Counted from the first letter of the stretch, positions 34,901 to 43,476 are shown. The stretch: 64,000 nucleotides of DNA from Leucobacter sp. CX169 (GCF_017161405.1 NZ_CP071051.1:2666001-2730000), one strand, 5' to 3'. Numbers and translations are program-made. Notes: generated by a model from the sequence alone, not told the origin.

Positions 34901-35005
34901 ATGTCTGACACCACTCGCACCCAGTCCGCCCTCGAGGTGAATTTTGGGATTACCGGCATGATGATGGCCGGTGCAGGTGTTGCGCGTTGCCGAATGTGCA
35001 GCTAG
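34901..35005 (+). CDS. Leaderless 34-residue peptide ending CRMCS
   Basis: ATG 34901 is placed at the expected transcription start of a good promoter; the frame gives a peptide beginning MSDTTRTQSALEV, with FGITGMMMAGAG in the middle and ending RCRMCS. Two cysteine codons sit within five codons of the stop, like the leaderless Cys-codon leader peptides that act as cysteine-responsive attenuators in mycobacteria. A GGGCGC-TTA-GCGCCC hairpin (35022-35036) follows. The downstream gene is a regulator, not a sulfur gene. Alternatively it is a small functional peptide or a thiopeptide-like precursor; nothing supports maturation enzymes nearby. Confidence 0.55.
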   Translation: MSDTTRTQSALEVNFGITGMMMAGAGVARCRMCS

Positions 35006-35188
35006 CTACGAAGGTACAGCCGGGCGCTTAGCGCCCCCACCGCACTCGCGGTCACTCCCGGACGGTTCTCGCCCCTTGAGCATTGAGCTCCCACAGGGCC
35101 CGTCCTAGCTCACGCACATCCGGCGCCAAGGACGGCGCCAGGCCTGACCTGCTCAGCAGGGGGCCACGGCTCGAAGGAACCCATCATC

Positions 35189-35854
35189 ATGTCTACCCTC
35201 ACCACTTCCGCAACTCCCCAGACCGCCCCCACCGCAGCCCGCGCACTTCCGCAGGGCGCCGAGGTTCGCGGTTTCGCCCTCTACGTGGGGCTCGCCGATG
35301 CGAAGATCGCGGCGGGCGACCCCCGCCTCGGCGCCATCGTCGAACAGCTCAAGCAGCTCGTCGCCGAGCTCGCCCCCGCCGCCGAGACCTACGCCTCCGT
35401 CGCCATTGCCCCCGAGGGCGCCGGCGGTCGCGACGTCGACGTGGTCCGCCTCGCTCTCGGCGATCCTGCCGCCCACGCACGCCAGAAGCCTGTCGAGGAC
35501 GAGCAGGATCGCGCCCGAGCCGGCGTCGTCATCGACCTGTCGCGCAAGCGCCTGCTGCTCGATAGCGTCGTCGCGCCGCTCACCTTCAAGGAGTTCGAGC
35601 TACTGCAGTACTTCGTGCTGCGCGAGGGGCGTACCGTCGCCCGCGAGGAGATCATCGAGGCGCTGTGGAGCGACGCGCCCATCGAGGAGGTGCCAAACGA
35701 GCGCACAATCGACGTGCACGTCCGCCGCCTCCGCGTGAAGCTCGCGCAGTACCAGGACATCGTGCGCACGGTGCGCGGCACCGGCTACCGCTTCGACCGG
35801 CACGCCGACGTCTCCATCCTGCAGTCCGCGACGCCGAGCCCGGACATCTTCTAG
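35189..35854 (+). CDS. Winged-helix (OmpR/PhoB-type) regulator without receiver domain
   Basis: A 221-residue protein. Residues 1-100 form a variable domain with a helix LGAIVEQLKQLVAELAP and no phospho-acceptor motif. Residues ~112-205 are an OmpR-type winged helix: LTFKEFELLQYFVLREGRTVAREEII, then ERTIDVHVRRLRVKL, TVRGTGYRF. No sensor kinase is adjacent. GAAGGA (35173-35178) precedes ATG 35189. It is preceded by a ~180-base leader after the small peptide, with GGCGCC/GGCGCC and CCTGCTCAGCAGG hairpins; regulation by attenuation is possible. Confidence 0.88.
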   Translation: MSTLTTSATPQTAPTAARALPQGAEVRGFALYVGLADAKIAAGDPRLGAIVEQLKQLVAELAPAAETYASVAIAPEGAGGRDVDVVRLALGDPAAHARQKPVEDEQDRARAGVVIDLSRKRLLLDSVVAPLTFKEFELLQYFVLREGRTVAREEIIEALWSDAPIEEVPNERTIDVHVRRLRVKLAQYQDIVRTVRGTGYRFDRHADVSILQSATPSPDIF

Positions 35855-36024
35855 GCGCTATCCGCGGCGTTTCCCGCCTGATCGCAGGGTGAACTGACTC
35901 CAAATCTTGACCCTCAATCGGCGACATGTTCGCCCGAGATGGCTATGCTGAGAATGAAATGGCCCGCGCGTTTGGAACCTTCGGCGAACGGGCTGACCCG
36001 AGTGTCTGATCAAAGGAGATGACC

Positions 36025-36603
36025 GTGACTACTCTTCCCCCAGAGCCGAACGACGGCGATTCGGCGGCGCAGCAGCCCGGCGCTCCCGTGCCCCCGCCGG
36101 CGGCACCGGTTCCCCCGGCTGCCCCCACGCCGCCTCCCGCAGCGCCCGCTGCTCCGGTTCCGCCGCAGCCGCAGTACCAGCAGCCCCAGTACCAGCAGCC
36201 CCAGTACCAGCAGCCCCAGCAGCCGGGCTACCAGCAGCCCCAGTACGCTGCAGCTGACCCGGCCGCGCAGGCCGCCAGCATGGTCACCCTGAACTACTGG
36301 CTGTCAGTGTTCTTCACGTGGCTGCCGGCGCTCATCTTCTACTTCGTCGAGAAGGGGAAGAACCCGCTCGCCGATCAGTACCACCGCGAGAACCTGAACT
36401 TCTCGCTCGTGCGTATGATCCCGATCGTCGCCACCTGGGTGCTCGCGTTCATCCCGTACCTCGGCGCGATCCTCGCGGTCCTGCTCTGGATCGTCTCGGC
36501 AGTGCTCTTCGTATTCCACATCATTGCGGCGGTGAAGGCGACCGAGAACTTCAAGCAGGGCATCCCCTCGAAGTTCATCTTCAATATCCCGTTCATCAAG
36601 TAA
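36025..36603 (+). CDS. DUF4870/Tic20-like membrane protein with Pro-Gln-rich N-terminus
   Basis: A 192-residue protein. Residues 1-85 are disordered: PAAPVPP repeats then QYQQP repeats. The C-terminal half has three to four hydrophobic helices with YWLSVFFTWLPALIFYFVEK, HRENLNFSL and AVLLWIVSAVLFVFHIIAAVKA, the DUF4870 pattern. Function is unknown. AAAGGAG (36012-36018) is 6 bases from GTG 36025, while ATG 36019 is too close. Confidence 0.82.
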   Translation: MTTLPPEPNDGDSAAQQPGAPVPPPAAPVPPAAPTPPPAAPAAPVPPQPQYQQPQYQQPQYQQPQQPGYQQPQYAAADPAAQAASMVTLNYWLSVFFTWLPALIFYFVEKGKNPLADQYHRENLNFSLVRMIPIVATWVLAFIPYLGAILAVLLWIVSAVLFVFHIIAAVKATENFKQGIPSKFIFNIPFIK

Positions 36604-36610
36604 CCCAGTA

Positions 36611-36654
36611 CGCAAGAAGGGCCCCGGATCACGTGATCCGGGGCCCTTCTTGCG
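36611..36654. terminator. 44-bp perfect palindromic terminator
   Basis: CGCAAGAAGGGCCCCGGATCAC and its exact complement with no loop bases. Shared by the convergent DUF4870 and amidohydrolase genes. Confidence 0.88.
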
Positions 36655-36663
36655 TCGGGCAGG

Positions 36664-38346
36664 CTACTCGGCGCTCACGCGCGCGAACACCCGCTCGCCG
36701 CCGATCCAGGTCTCGTCGACCCGAACAGTGTGGAGGTCTTCGCTGTCGAGGGCGAAGGGGTCTCGATCCAGGATCACGAAGTCGGCGTAGAACCCGTCCG
36801 CCAGGCGGCCCGTCGCGTGATCAAGGTGGTTGATGCGGGCGGTGCCCTGCGTGTACGCGTCGACGAACTGCTTGACGGTCAACTTCTGCAGCTCGGGGCC
36901 GAGCACGGGGAGCGTGCTTCCCGGGTGAGTTCGGTTGACCGCGACGTGCAGTGCCTCGATCGGGTTCGGGCTTGACACCGACCAGTCGCTGCCGGCAGCG
37001 AGGTGCGCGCCGGTCGCCGCAATCTCGCCAAACGGGTAATGGTGCTGCTCGGAGTCAGCGGGCAGGAACGGGAGCGTGAGCTCGTCGAGCTGCTGCTCGT
37101 GAGCGGCCCACAGCGCCTGCAGGTTGGCGGTGGCCCCGAGGGGAGCGAAGCGCGCGACGTCCTCCGAACGCACGACCTGCAGGTGCGCGAGGTGGTGACG
37201 GTTATCGGTGGCACCGTTCGCCGTGCGCGCCTGCTCGAGGGCGTCCAGGGCATTCGTGACCGCGCGATCGCCCAGGGCGTGGAAGTGCACCTGCATACCG
37301 TTCGCGTCGAGCTCGGTCACGAAACCGGCCATTTCTTCAGGGTCGAAGAAAGAGATGCCGCGGTTGCCCGAGTCGTGCCCGTGCGGATCAAGGTACGGGG
37401 CGTGCATGGCCGCGGTGAAGTTCTCGGCGACCCCGTCAACCATCACCTTGACCGAGCCAACCGAAAAGCGGTCAGGATCGCAGGATGCCGCGATGCGGTC
37501 GCGCCGCTCGAGCACCTCGGCGAGCTGACCCTCGCCGTCCTCGCGGCTCCACCACTGGGCGCCTCGCACGCGTGCTTTCAGGGTGCCTTCGGCAATCGCA
37601 CGCTCATAGATCGGCACCGTATCGGGGCTCCCCATGAAACGTCCGACGGCGGCATCCTGCCAGGCAGTGATCCCAAACTGGTACAGGTGCTCCTGAGCCG
37701 CGAGCAGTCCGGCATAGCCCTGCTCGTCCGACGCGGAGGGCTTGACCCCGTGGAAGAGCGACATCGCGCCCTCATGAACCGTCCCCGCGGGGAACCCGTC
37801 GGGCTCGCGCTCAAACCGGCCATCGGCAGGATCCTGCGTGCTCGCGTCAAGCCCGGCGAGTTCGAGCGCGCGGGTGTTCACCCAGGCGCCGTGGTGGTCG
37901 CGGTTCTCGAGCATGACCGGTCGGTCAGGGACGATCTCGTCAAGCATCTGGCGGGTGGGCGTGCCGCCCGGGAAGAAGTCCATCGACCAGCCGGCGCCGA
38001 CGATCCAGCTGACGTCGGGGTTGGCGTCCGCGTAGACACGGACCGCTTCGAGCGCTTCTTCGGCGTTCTCGCTCGAGCTTAAATCACAGCTGAGCATCTC
38101 GATCCCGGCAATGACGGGGTGCAGGTGGGCGTCCTGGAACCCCGGCAAAAGCAGGCGGCCGTCCAGATCGACGCGCGAGGCGGCGGTCTCGGCCAGGCGC
38201 GCGACCTCGTCGGCGTCGGTGCTCACGATGCGGCCTGCGGCGACCGCGACGCCGCCGCGGCGCGGCGCACTCTCGTCGCCGGTATAGATCCATCCGTTTT
38301 CAAACACCACATCTACCGGGGCGTTCTGCACGTCGACGTTGACCAT
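36664..38346 (-). CDS. YtcJ-like metal-dependent amidohydrolase
   Basis: A 560-residue amidohydrolase-superfamily enzyme with TIM-barrel and flanking beta domain. Metal site motif FQDAHLHPVIAG; later QVHFHALGDRAV and RHHLAHLQ supply further metal ligands; the fold ends ATGRLADGFYADFVILDRDP. YtcJ relatives include N-substituted formamide deformylase, but the substrate here is unknown. AAGGAGG sits at good spacing before ATG 38346. The coding sequence contains one in-frame copy of the iterated palindrome (37827). Divergent from a TetR regulator that may control it. Confidence 0.9.
   Translation of the reverse strand: MVNVDVQNAPVDVVFENGWIYTGDESAPRRGGVAVAAGRIVSTDADEVARLAETAASRVDLDGRLLLPGFQDAHLHPVIAGIEMLSCDLSSSENAEEALEAVRVYADANPDVSWIVGAGWSMDFFPGGTPTRQMLDEIVPDRPVMLENRDHHGAWVNTRALELAGLDASTQDPADGRFEREPDGFPAGTVHEGAMSLFHGVKPSASDEQGYAGLLAAQEHLYQFGITAWQDAAVGRFMGSPDTVPIYERAIAEGTLKARVRGAQWWSREDGEGQLAEVLERRDRIAASCDPDRFSVGSVKVMVDGVAENFTAAMHAPYLDPHGHDSGNRGISFFDPEEMAGFVTELDANGMQVHFHALGDRAVTNALDALEQARTANGATDNRHHLAHLQVVRSEDVARFAPLGATANLQALWAAHEQQLDELTLPFLPADSEQHHYPFGEIAATGAHLAAGSDWSVSSPNPIEALHVAVNRTHPGSTLPVLGPELQKLTVKQFVDAYTQGTARINHLDHATGRLADGFYADFVILDRDPFALDSEDLHTVRVDETWIGGERVFARVSAE
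37827..37836. repeat. Iterated palindrome core CAGGATCCTG inside the amidohydrolase
   Basis: In-frame copy, read on the minus strand as Gln-Asp-Pro, the same tripeptide as in pucR. Confidence 0.75.
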
Positions 38347-38502
38347 TGTTCCTCCTTGGTGCACCGACCACCCGGTACATCCACCAGCGTATTCGGGCCC
38401 GCGGACAACGTCAACGTCACTGACAAGCAAACTGTGGCGACCATAGGCGCACCGTCGATACACTGACCTAACGCGCCAGAGGGCGCACGACGAGGAGGCG
38501 CG

Positions 38503-39192
38503 ATGTCAGAGCACACTTCGACTCGGCCGCGACGTGGCCGGATCGACCGCGAAATGATCCTCGACGCCCTGCTGCGCCTCTCACAGGAGGACCCGCGCAG
38601 TCGCCTCACGTTTCAGCGCCTGGGCGCCGACCTCGGCGTCGACGCCACCGCGATGTATCGCCACTTCCGCAACAAAGACGAGCTCATGCGGGCGGCGCTC
38701 GATCGCCTCATGGAGCGCACCGTGCTCGCGACGACAACGGCCACGGCGGGCATGCCATGGCGCGCGCGCGTCGAACACCTCGCGCAGCACATTGCCGAGG
38801 CAGCGCTCGTCTACCCGACCATCGGCCAGGATGCCGCAACCCTCACCACCCAGGGCCCCGGCGAGGCTTCCGAGATGGAGTTCCTGCTCACCGCCTTCCA
38901 CGAGGCTGGCTATCGCGACGACGCGCTCGTGCGCGCCTACGCCGCCTTTGACAGCGCGCTGCTCGCGCTCGTCGCCGGAATGGCCCGCGAGGCGGCGCTC
39001 GACGATCACGTCGCCCCGGGCTCGCCCGCTCCCTGGGTCGAGCGGCTTTCGCTGCCGAACTCGTCTGATTACCCGCTGATCGTTGCGCACCAGGAACAGC
39101 TCGTCGCGCTCGACGGAATGAACGTGTTTCATGCCGCGATCGGGGCCATTCTGGACTCGATCGAGCGCGCCGCCGAGCCGAACTCGCAGTAG
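38503..39192 (+). CDS. TetR-family regulator
   Basis: A 229-residue repressor-type protein. HTH near 15-60: REMILDALLRLS, LTFQRLGADLGVDATAMYRHFRNKDELMRAAL. The C-terminal ligand domain is long (about 160 residues) and alanine-rich. GAGGAGG precedes ATG 38503. Divergent from the amidohydrolase with a 156-base gap; a GATACACT -10 lies at 38456. Ligand unknown. Confidence 0.9.
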   Translation: MSEHTSTRPRRGRIDREMILDALLRLSQEDPRSRLTFQRLGADLGVDATAMYRHFRNKDELMRAALDRLMERTVLATTTATAGMPWRARVEHLAQHIAEAALVYPTIGQDAATLTTQGPGEASEMEFLLTAFHEAGYRDDALVRAYAAFDSALLALVAGMAREAALDDHVAPGSPAPWVERLSLPNSSDYPLIVAHQEQLVALDGMNVFHAAIGAILDSIERAAEPNSQ

Positions 39193-39275
39193 TTCACCCG
39201 GGACAACCCTGGGTCTACCTGAGTGCTCCGGGCCGAAATTTGCGAACACATTCCCAAACCGCAGGCATCTTCGTC

Positions 39276-39607
39276 TAGACTCTGATTAGGCGCTCAACCG
39301 CGCTACATGTCCCGACGAACACTCGAAGGCGAGTCTCGGCGGCCAACGAAAAGAAGTTTCTTATCACCACCTGCACCACCCTTGCCCCACACACAGCTTC
39401 CAGCGATCCTCGCATTCTGCGAGTCCTGGCCACGGGCCCCAGAGCTTCATCCCTCTGCTGAGTCCATCTCTATCGCCGCATCAGCCGCCTCGACCTCTTC
39501 GTGTCGATCGCCGCACACCGGCACCCACCCCCACAATCGTCTGCGTCGACTGAGTCGAAACAGCACATACGCCGCACTTGCGGCATTAATGAAAGAAGAA
39601 AAGCAAC
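39276..39607 (+). promoter_or_regulatory. Promoter and ~320-nt 5' leader of cspA
   Basis: TAGACT at 39276-39281 is a clear -10; no other promoter box is evident closer to the gene. The leader is long, as in cold-shock mRNAs that refold with temperature. A GCCGCACTTGCGGC hairpin (39571-39584) abuts the purine-rich AAAGAAG ribosome site. No convincing gene is seen in 39193-39607. Confidence 0.6.
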
Positions 39608-39811
39608 ATGGCAACTGGCACAGTAAAGTGGTTCAACTCGGAAAAGGGCTTCGGATTCATCGAGCCCGACGACGGCTCGGCCGACGTCTTCGCTCACTTC
39701 TCGGCGATTAGCGGCAGCGGCTACCGCAGCCTCGAAGAGGCCCAGAAGGTAGAGTACGAAACCGAGCGCGGCCCCAAGGGCCCGCAGGCTGCGAACATTC
39801 GCGCCCTCTAG
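39608..39811 (+). CDS. cspA: Cold-shock protein
   Basis: A 67-residue CSD protein that binds single-stranded RNA/DNA as a chaperone. RNP1 KGFGFIEP and RNP2 DVFAHFSAI are intact, and [13 protein letters not shown] begins the domain. Followed by a good terminator, then a fatty-acid desaturase, a plausible cold-adaptation pair. Confidence 0.97.
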   Translation: MATGTVKWFNSEKGFGFIEPDDGSADVFAHFSAISGSGYRSLEEAQKVEYETERGPKGPQAANIRAL

Positions 39812-39827
39812 GTCGTATTTACGGTTT

Positions 39828-39859
39828 GATGGGGGCTCTCGATTGCGAGAGTCCCCATC
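39828..39859 (+). terminator. Terminator of cspA
   Basis: GATGGGGGCTCTCG pairs with CGAGAGTCCCCATC around ATTG (one G-T pair). Confidence 0.85.
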
Positions 39860-39937
39860 GATCCGGACCTTCTCTTTACCCGCGGATCGGTCCAGCGTTC
39901 CCAACAGTGAACTGGACTTCTCATCTCCGCAACCAGC

Positions 39938-41029
39938 ATTGTCGATACCAATCTCGGCCCGCTTCGCCAGACGTACGCCCGCACCGATTCTTTCCCCAAG
40001 ATCGCCCACGCGTACACCCAGGTCTCCCGCACCGTTCGTGATGCCGGACTCCTCCGCCGCACTCCGTGGTTCTACCGGATGGTTGGCGCTGTACTCGTCG
40101 TTCTCTTCGCTGGCTGCGTCACCGGATTCATCCTGCTCGGCGACAGCTGGTTCCAGCTGCTCATTGCTGGAGCAGTCGGCATCGTCTTCACCCAGGCCGC
40201 GTTCCTGACTCACGAGTCCGCGCACCGCCAGATCCTCGCGACTGGCCCCTCGAACGACCGGCTGGCCCGCGTGCTCGCCGCGTCGATCGGCCTGAGCTAC
40301 TCGTGGTGGGACTCAAAGCACACGCGTCACCACTCGAACCCCAACACCGTAGGCAAAGATCCCGACATTGATGTCGACACGATCGTCTTCCTCGAAGAGG
40401 ACGCCGCCAAGGTCAAGGGCCCCCTTCTCTTCATCACCCGCCACCAGGGCTGGCTCTTCTTCCCGCTGCTCACGCTCGAGGGACTGAACCTGCACTACCT
40501 GAGCTACAAGCACCTGCTCACGCAGCGCGGCGTCAAGCAGCGCTGGGCCGAGCTCAGCATGATCACGGTGCGGAACGCGCTCTACATCGTGCCCCTCTTC
40601 ATGTTCCTGCCGATGGGCATGGCATTCGCCTTCCTCGGCGTGCAGCTCGCCGTGTTCGGCGTCTACATGGGCGCTTCGTTCGCCCCGAACCACAAGGGCA
40701 TGCCGGTGCTCGCGCACGACGCCCGCCTCGACTTCTTCTCGAAGCAGGTACGCACGTCGCGCAACGTCTCGGGCGGCTGGATGGCCACCTGGTTCATGGG
40801 CGGCCTGAACTACCAGATCGAGCACCACCTGTTCCCGAACATGCCCCGCCCCGCGCTGGCTCGCACTCGCGAGATCGTGCGCGAGGCCTGCCAGACGCTC
40901 GATGTCCCGTACACCGAGACCTCAATCTGGCGCTCGTACGCCATCGTGATCGCGTACTTGAACCGCGTCGGCCTGGCCGCTCGCGACCCGTTCGAGTGCC
41001 CCATCACGGCGCAGTACCGCCGCGGCTAA
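39938..41029 (+). CDS. Membrane fatty-acid desaturase
   Basis: A di-iron acyl desaturase. All three histidine boxes are present: HESAHRQ, HTRHHSN and QIEHHLFP, with membrane helices between. It inserts a double bond into membrane acyl chains with O2. The frame has strong coding character upstream of its first ATG (40079): 47 codons including GPLRQTYARTDSFPKIAHAY, which resembles desaturase N-termini. No ATG, GTG or TTG exists between the in-frame TGA at 39908 and 40079, so initiation at ATT 39938 (363 residues) or ATC 39923 is proposed. Starting at 40079 (316 residues) would lose the N-terminal part. Confidence 0.88.
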   Translation: MVDTNLGPLRQTYARTDSFPKIAHAYTQVSRTVRDAGLLRRTPWFYRMVGAVLVVLFAGCVTGFILLGDSWFQLLIAGAVGIVFTQAAFLTHESAHRQILATGPSNDRLARVLAASIGLSYSWWDSKHTRHHSNPNTVGKDPDIDVDTIVFLEEDAAKVKGPLLFITRHQGWLFFPLLTLEGLNLHYLSYKHLLTQRGVKQRWAELSMITVRNALYIVPLFMFLPMGMAFAFLGVQLAVFGVYMGASFAPNHKGMPVLAHDARLDFFSKQVRTSRNVSGGWMATWFMGGLNYQIEHHLFPNMPRPALARTREIVREACQTLDVPYTETSIWRSYAIVIAYLNRVGLAARDPFECPITAQYRRG

Positions 41030-41043
41030 CTCGCGACGCTTAC

Positions 41044-41081
41044 ACAGAGGGGCAGGATCCGCGCGGATCCTGCCCCTCTGT
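41044..41081. terminator. 38-bp perfect palindromic terminator carrying GGCAGGATCC
   Basis: ACAGAGGGGCAGGATCCGC with its exact complement, shared by the desaturase and the convergent aminotransferase. Another terminator made from the iterated repeat. Confidence 0.88.
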
Positions 41082-41108
41082 CATTTCCCTGGCGAGTGCG
41101 GTGTTCCG

Positions 41109-42389
41109 TCAGGCGGCGCGCACCTCGTCGAGCGACTCCTCGAGCGCACCCAACAGGATCGGCAGCTCCGCAGAGCTAAACGCCAGGGGCGGGCGCACCT
41201 TGAGCACGCTCTCGTGGCGCCCAATCTTCGAGATCAGCACGCCGCGCGACTTCATCGCCTCGACGACCTGCTTCGCGAGCGCCGGTGCGGGCTCCCCGTC
41301 AACGGCGAAGTCGAGCCCCAGGAAGAGCCCGGCCCCCTTCGCCGAGCGGATGAAATCGTAGCGCCCGGCGAACTCCTCGAACTTCGCGAGCGCGAGCCCG
41401 CCGAGCTCGCTTGCCTGCGCCATCAGCCCCTTTTCGTCCATCTCCACCAGCACGGCCTCGCCGACCGCGGCCGAGACCGGGTTGCCGGCGAAGGTGTTGA
41501 AGAACTCGTTGCGCGAGCCGAACGCAGTCTGGATCGCCTCGGTCGTGACCACGGCGGACATCGGGTGGCCGTTGCCCATGGGCTTCCCCAGCGTGACGAG
41601 GTCCGGGTCCATGCCGAGATAGCGGTGCCCCCACATGTGCGACCCGGTGCGGCCAAATCCGCTCTGCACCTCGTCCGCGATGACGAGCCCCCCGGCCGCG
41701 CGCACGCGCTGCACGATTCCCGCGGCAAGCCCCGCGGGCACCCGCGGCATTCCCTCGGTCGAGAACAGCGGGTCGAAGAGGCTGGCCGAGACGCCGAAAC
41801 CCGCCGCCTGCAGTGAGGCGATCGCGACGTCGAGCTCGGCGAGCGTCTCGGCGCACACCTCCGCCTCGGGGCGCGGATCGAGGTCGAGGTCCGGGATCCG
41901 GAGGGTGCGCACGTGCGCGCCGAGCGGTTCGCGGGTGGTGAGCCCGGTGGTGAGTTGCGCGAGCGTGATCGTGGTGCCGTGGTAGCTGTAATCCGACACG
42001 ATGACGCCCGTGTTGCCGGTGAGTTGGCGCGCGATCCGCAGCGCGAGCTCGTTCGCCTCAGATCCGGAGTTGCCGTAGAAGACCCGGTCAAGGTGCGGCT
42101 CGAAGGTCGACAGCAGCCGCTCCGAGTAGTCGACGACGCGCTCGTTGAGGTATCGCGTGTGGATGTTGATGCGGCCCGCCTGCTCGGCGAGCGCCCGCAC
42201 GACGCGGTCGTTCGCGTGGCCGACGTGGGGCACGTTGTTGTACCCGTCGAGATAGCGCCGCCCGTTCGCCTCGGTGAACCAGACCCCCTTCGCCGAGACA
42301 AACTGCAGCGGCTCGGCATAGAACAGGGGCGAGAAGGGCCCGATCGTGGAGTTTCGGCGGGCGATGAGTTCTGCGTTGCTGGTGATCAT
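41109..42389 (-). CDS. Class III aminotransferase-like enzyme, possible phospho-lyase
   Basis: A 426-residue PLP enzyme. GNSGSEANELALRIA, SYHGTTITL, ADEVQSGFGRTGSHMWG and the PLP lysine in TLGKPMGNGHPM are class III motifs. The upstream gene encodes an APH-type kinase. In animals and many bacteria that kinase/class III pair acts as hydroxylysine or ethanolamine kinase plus phospho-lyase, which eliminates phosphate rather than transaminating. By that logic this may be an O-phosphoethanolamine or phosphohydroxylysine lyase (inference). GAGGAC precedes ATG 42389. Confidence 0.85.
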   Translation of the reverse strand: MITSNAELIARRNSTIGPFSPLFYAEPLQFVSAKGVWFTEANGRRYLDGYNNVPHVGHANDRVVRALAEQAGRINIHTRYLNERVVDYSERLLSTFEPHLDRVFYGNSGSEANELALRIARQLTGNTGVIVSDYSYHGTTITLAQLTTGLTTREPLGAHVRTLRIPDLDLDPRPEAEVCAETLAELDVAIASLQAAGFGVSASLFDPLFSTEGMPRVPAGLAAGIVQRVRAAGGLVIADEVQSGFGRTGSHMWGHRYLGMDPDLVTLGKPMGNGHPMSAVVTTEAIQTAFGSRNEFFNTFAGNPVSAAVGEAVLVEMDEKGLMAQASELGGLALAKFEEFAGRYDFIRSAKGAGLFLGLDFAVDGEPAPALAKQVVEAMKSRGVLISKIGRHESVLKVRPPLAFSSAELPILLGALEESLDEVRAA

Positions 42390-42424
42390 GATGTCCTCGG
42401 GTTGCGTCAAGCGGGTCGGGTTGG

Positions 42425-43438
42425 TCAGACGGCGGGCTGCGCGAGCAGCTCGCGGGCGAGGCGCACCACGTGTGGCAGCACGGACTCCGCGTGGAACTCG
42501 GCGGCCTCCTCGCCGCGGCGGTCCGCCGCCCAGCCCAGGTACGTGAGCCCGCGGGCGAGCAGGATCGCGGCGAACGCCGTGCGGTCCGCGTCATCGAGCG
42601 GCCGAATCGCCTCGTACCCGGCGAAGAGCGCGTCTCGGTACTCGTCATAGCGCGGGTGCGGGGTGAAGAAGTAGATCGCCGTGGCGAGGTCGAACAGGTG
42701 CCAACCCTCGGCGAAATCGTCGAAGTCGATGAGCACCAGGCCCGCGTCGGTACGCAGGATGTTCTCGGGGGTGAGGTCGGAGTGGATGGGGCCGTACCTC
42801 TCGGGGCGCTGCCCGTAGGCGGCGAGTACCTCGGCCACGCGGGCGATCGCCGCCTCCACGTCGGCGAGATCCTGCCCCGCGAGCTCGGGCAGCCGCAGCG
42901 GGTCGCCCCAAACGGGGTGCTCACCGACGAGACCGGCCGCGTCCCAGTTCTGGCGCGGCACCCCGAGCGTGAAGCCCGAGCGCTCGGCGGCGGCGTGAGC
43001 GCGGGCTGCAAGGCCACCCAGCTCGGCGAAGTCGTCGGGGTCGAGCTCGGCGGTGCCATCGAAGGCGGTGCGTTCGTCGCCGAAGTTGCCGTGGTTCTCG
43101 AGCAACAGCTGCAGGTCGACCTGGTGGGCGCCAACCGACTGACCCGCCCCGACAACGCAGAACGTGCGGTCGTCGCGAGTGCGCACAAAGCGAGGGACGG
43201 CGACGCCCTCCGCTCGCAGCGCCTCGACGAACTCGAGCTCGCAGACCAATTCGGCGTCCGAGTGATACCCGCGGCGGTGCACGCGAAGGACGTACTCGGT
43301 ACCCGCGTGCGCCAGCGCGAACACGAAGTTCTCGCGGTTCTTCAGGAGGCGTAGCGGCGCGTCGGCGGCGATGCCGAATGCCGGGAGTGCCTCGCGGGCG
43401 AGCGCCGCAGCATTGGCGAGGGTGACGAGCTCGGTCAT
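42425..43438 (-). CDS. APH-family small-molecule kinase (phosphotransferase)
   Basis: A 337-residue protein-kinase-like phosphotransferase. Catalytic loop GPIHSDLTPENIL and metal-binding LIDFDDFAEGWHLFDLA; N-lobe with LRLLKNRENFVFALAHAGTEYVLRVHRRGYH. This group includes homoserine kinase II, hydroxylysine kinase and aminoglycoside phosphotransferases. Placement directly upstream of a class III aminotransferase points to an amino-alcohol or hydroxy-amino-acid kinase rather than a resistance gene. ATG 43438 has AAAGG upstream. Confidence 0.87.
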   Translation of the reverse strand: MTELVTLANAAALAREALPAFGIAADAPLRLLKNRENFVFALAHAGTEYVLRVHRRGYHSDAELVCELEFVEALRAEGVAVPRFVRTRDDRTFCVVGAGQSVGAHQVDLQLLLENHGNFGDERTAFDGTAELDPDDFAELGGLAARAHAAAERSGFTLGVPRQNWDAAGLVGEHPVWGDPLRLPELAGQDLADVEAAIARVAEVLAAYGQRPERYGPIHSDLTPENILRTDAGLVLIDFDDFAEGWHLFDLATAIYFFTPHPRYDEYRDALFAGYEAIRPLDDADRTAFAAILLARGLTYLGWAADRRGEEAAEFHAESVLPHVVRLARELLAQPAV

Positions 43439-43476
43439 CGGCGACCTTTCATTCGTGGGGAGTGGTCTCACCACAA

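Noticed and set aside
34747-35188. A riboswitch upstream of the winged-helix regulator
   Set aside because: The hairpins do not match any aptamer I recognise; the small leaderless frame explains the leader better.
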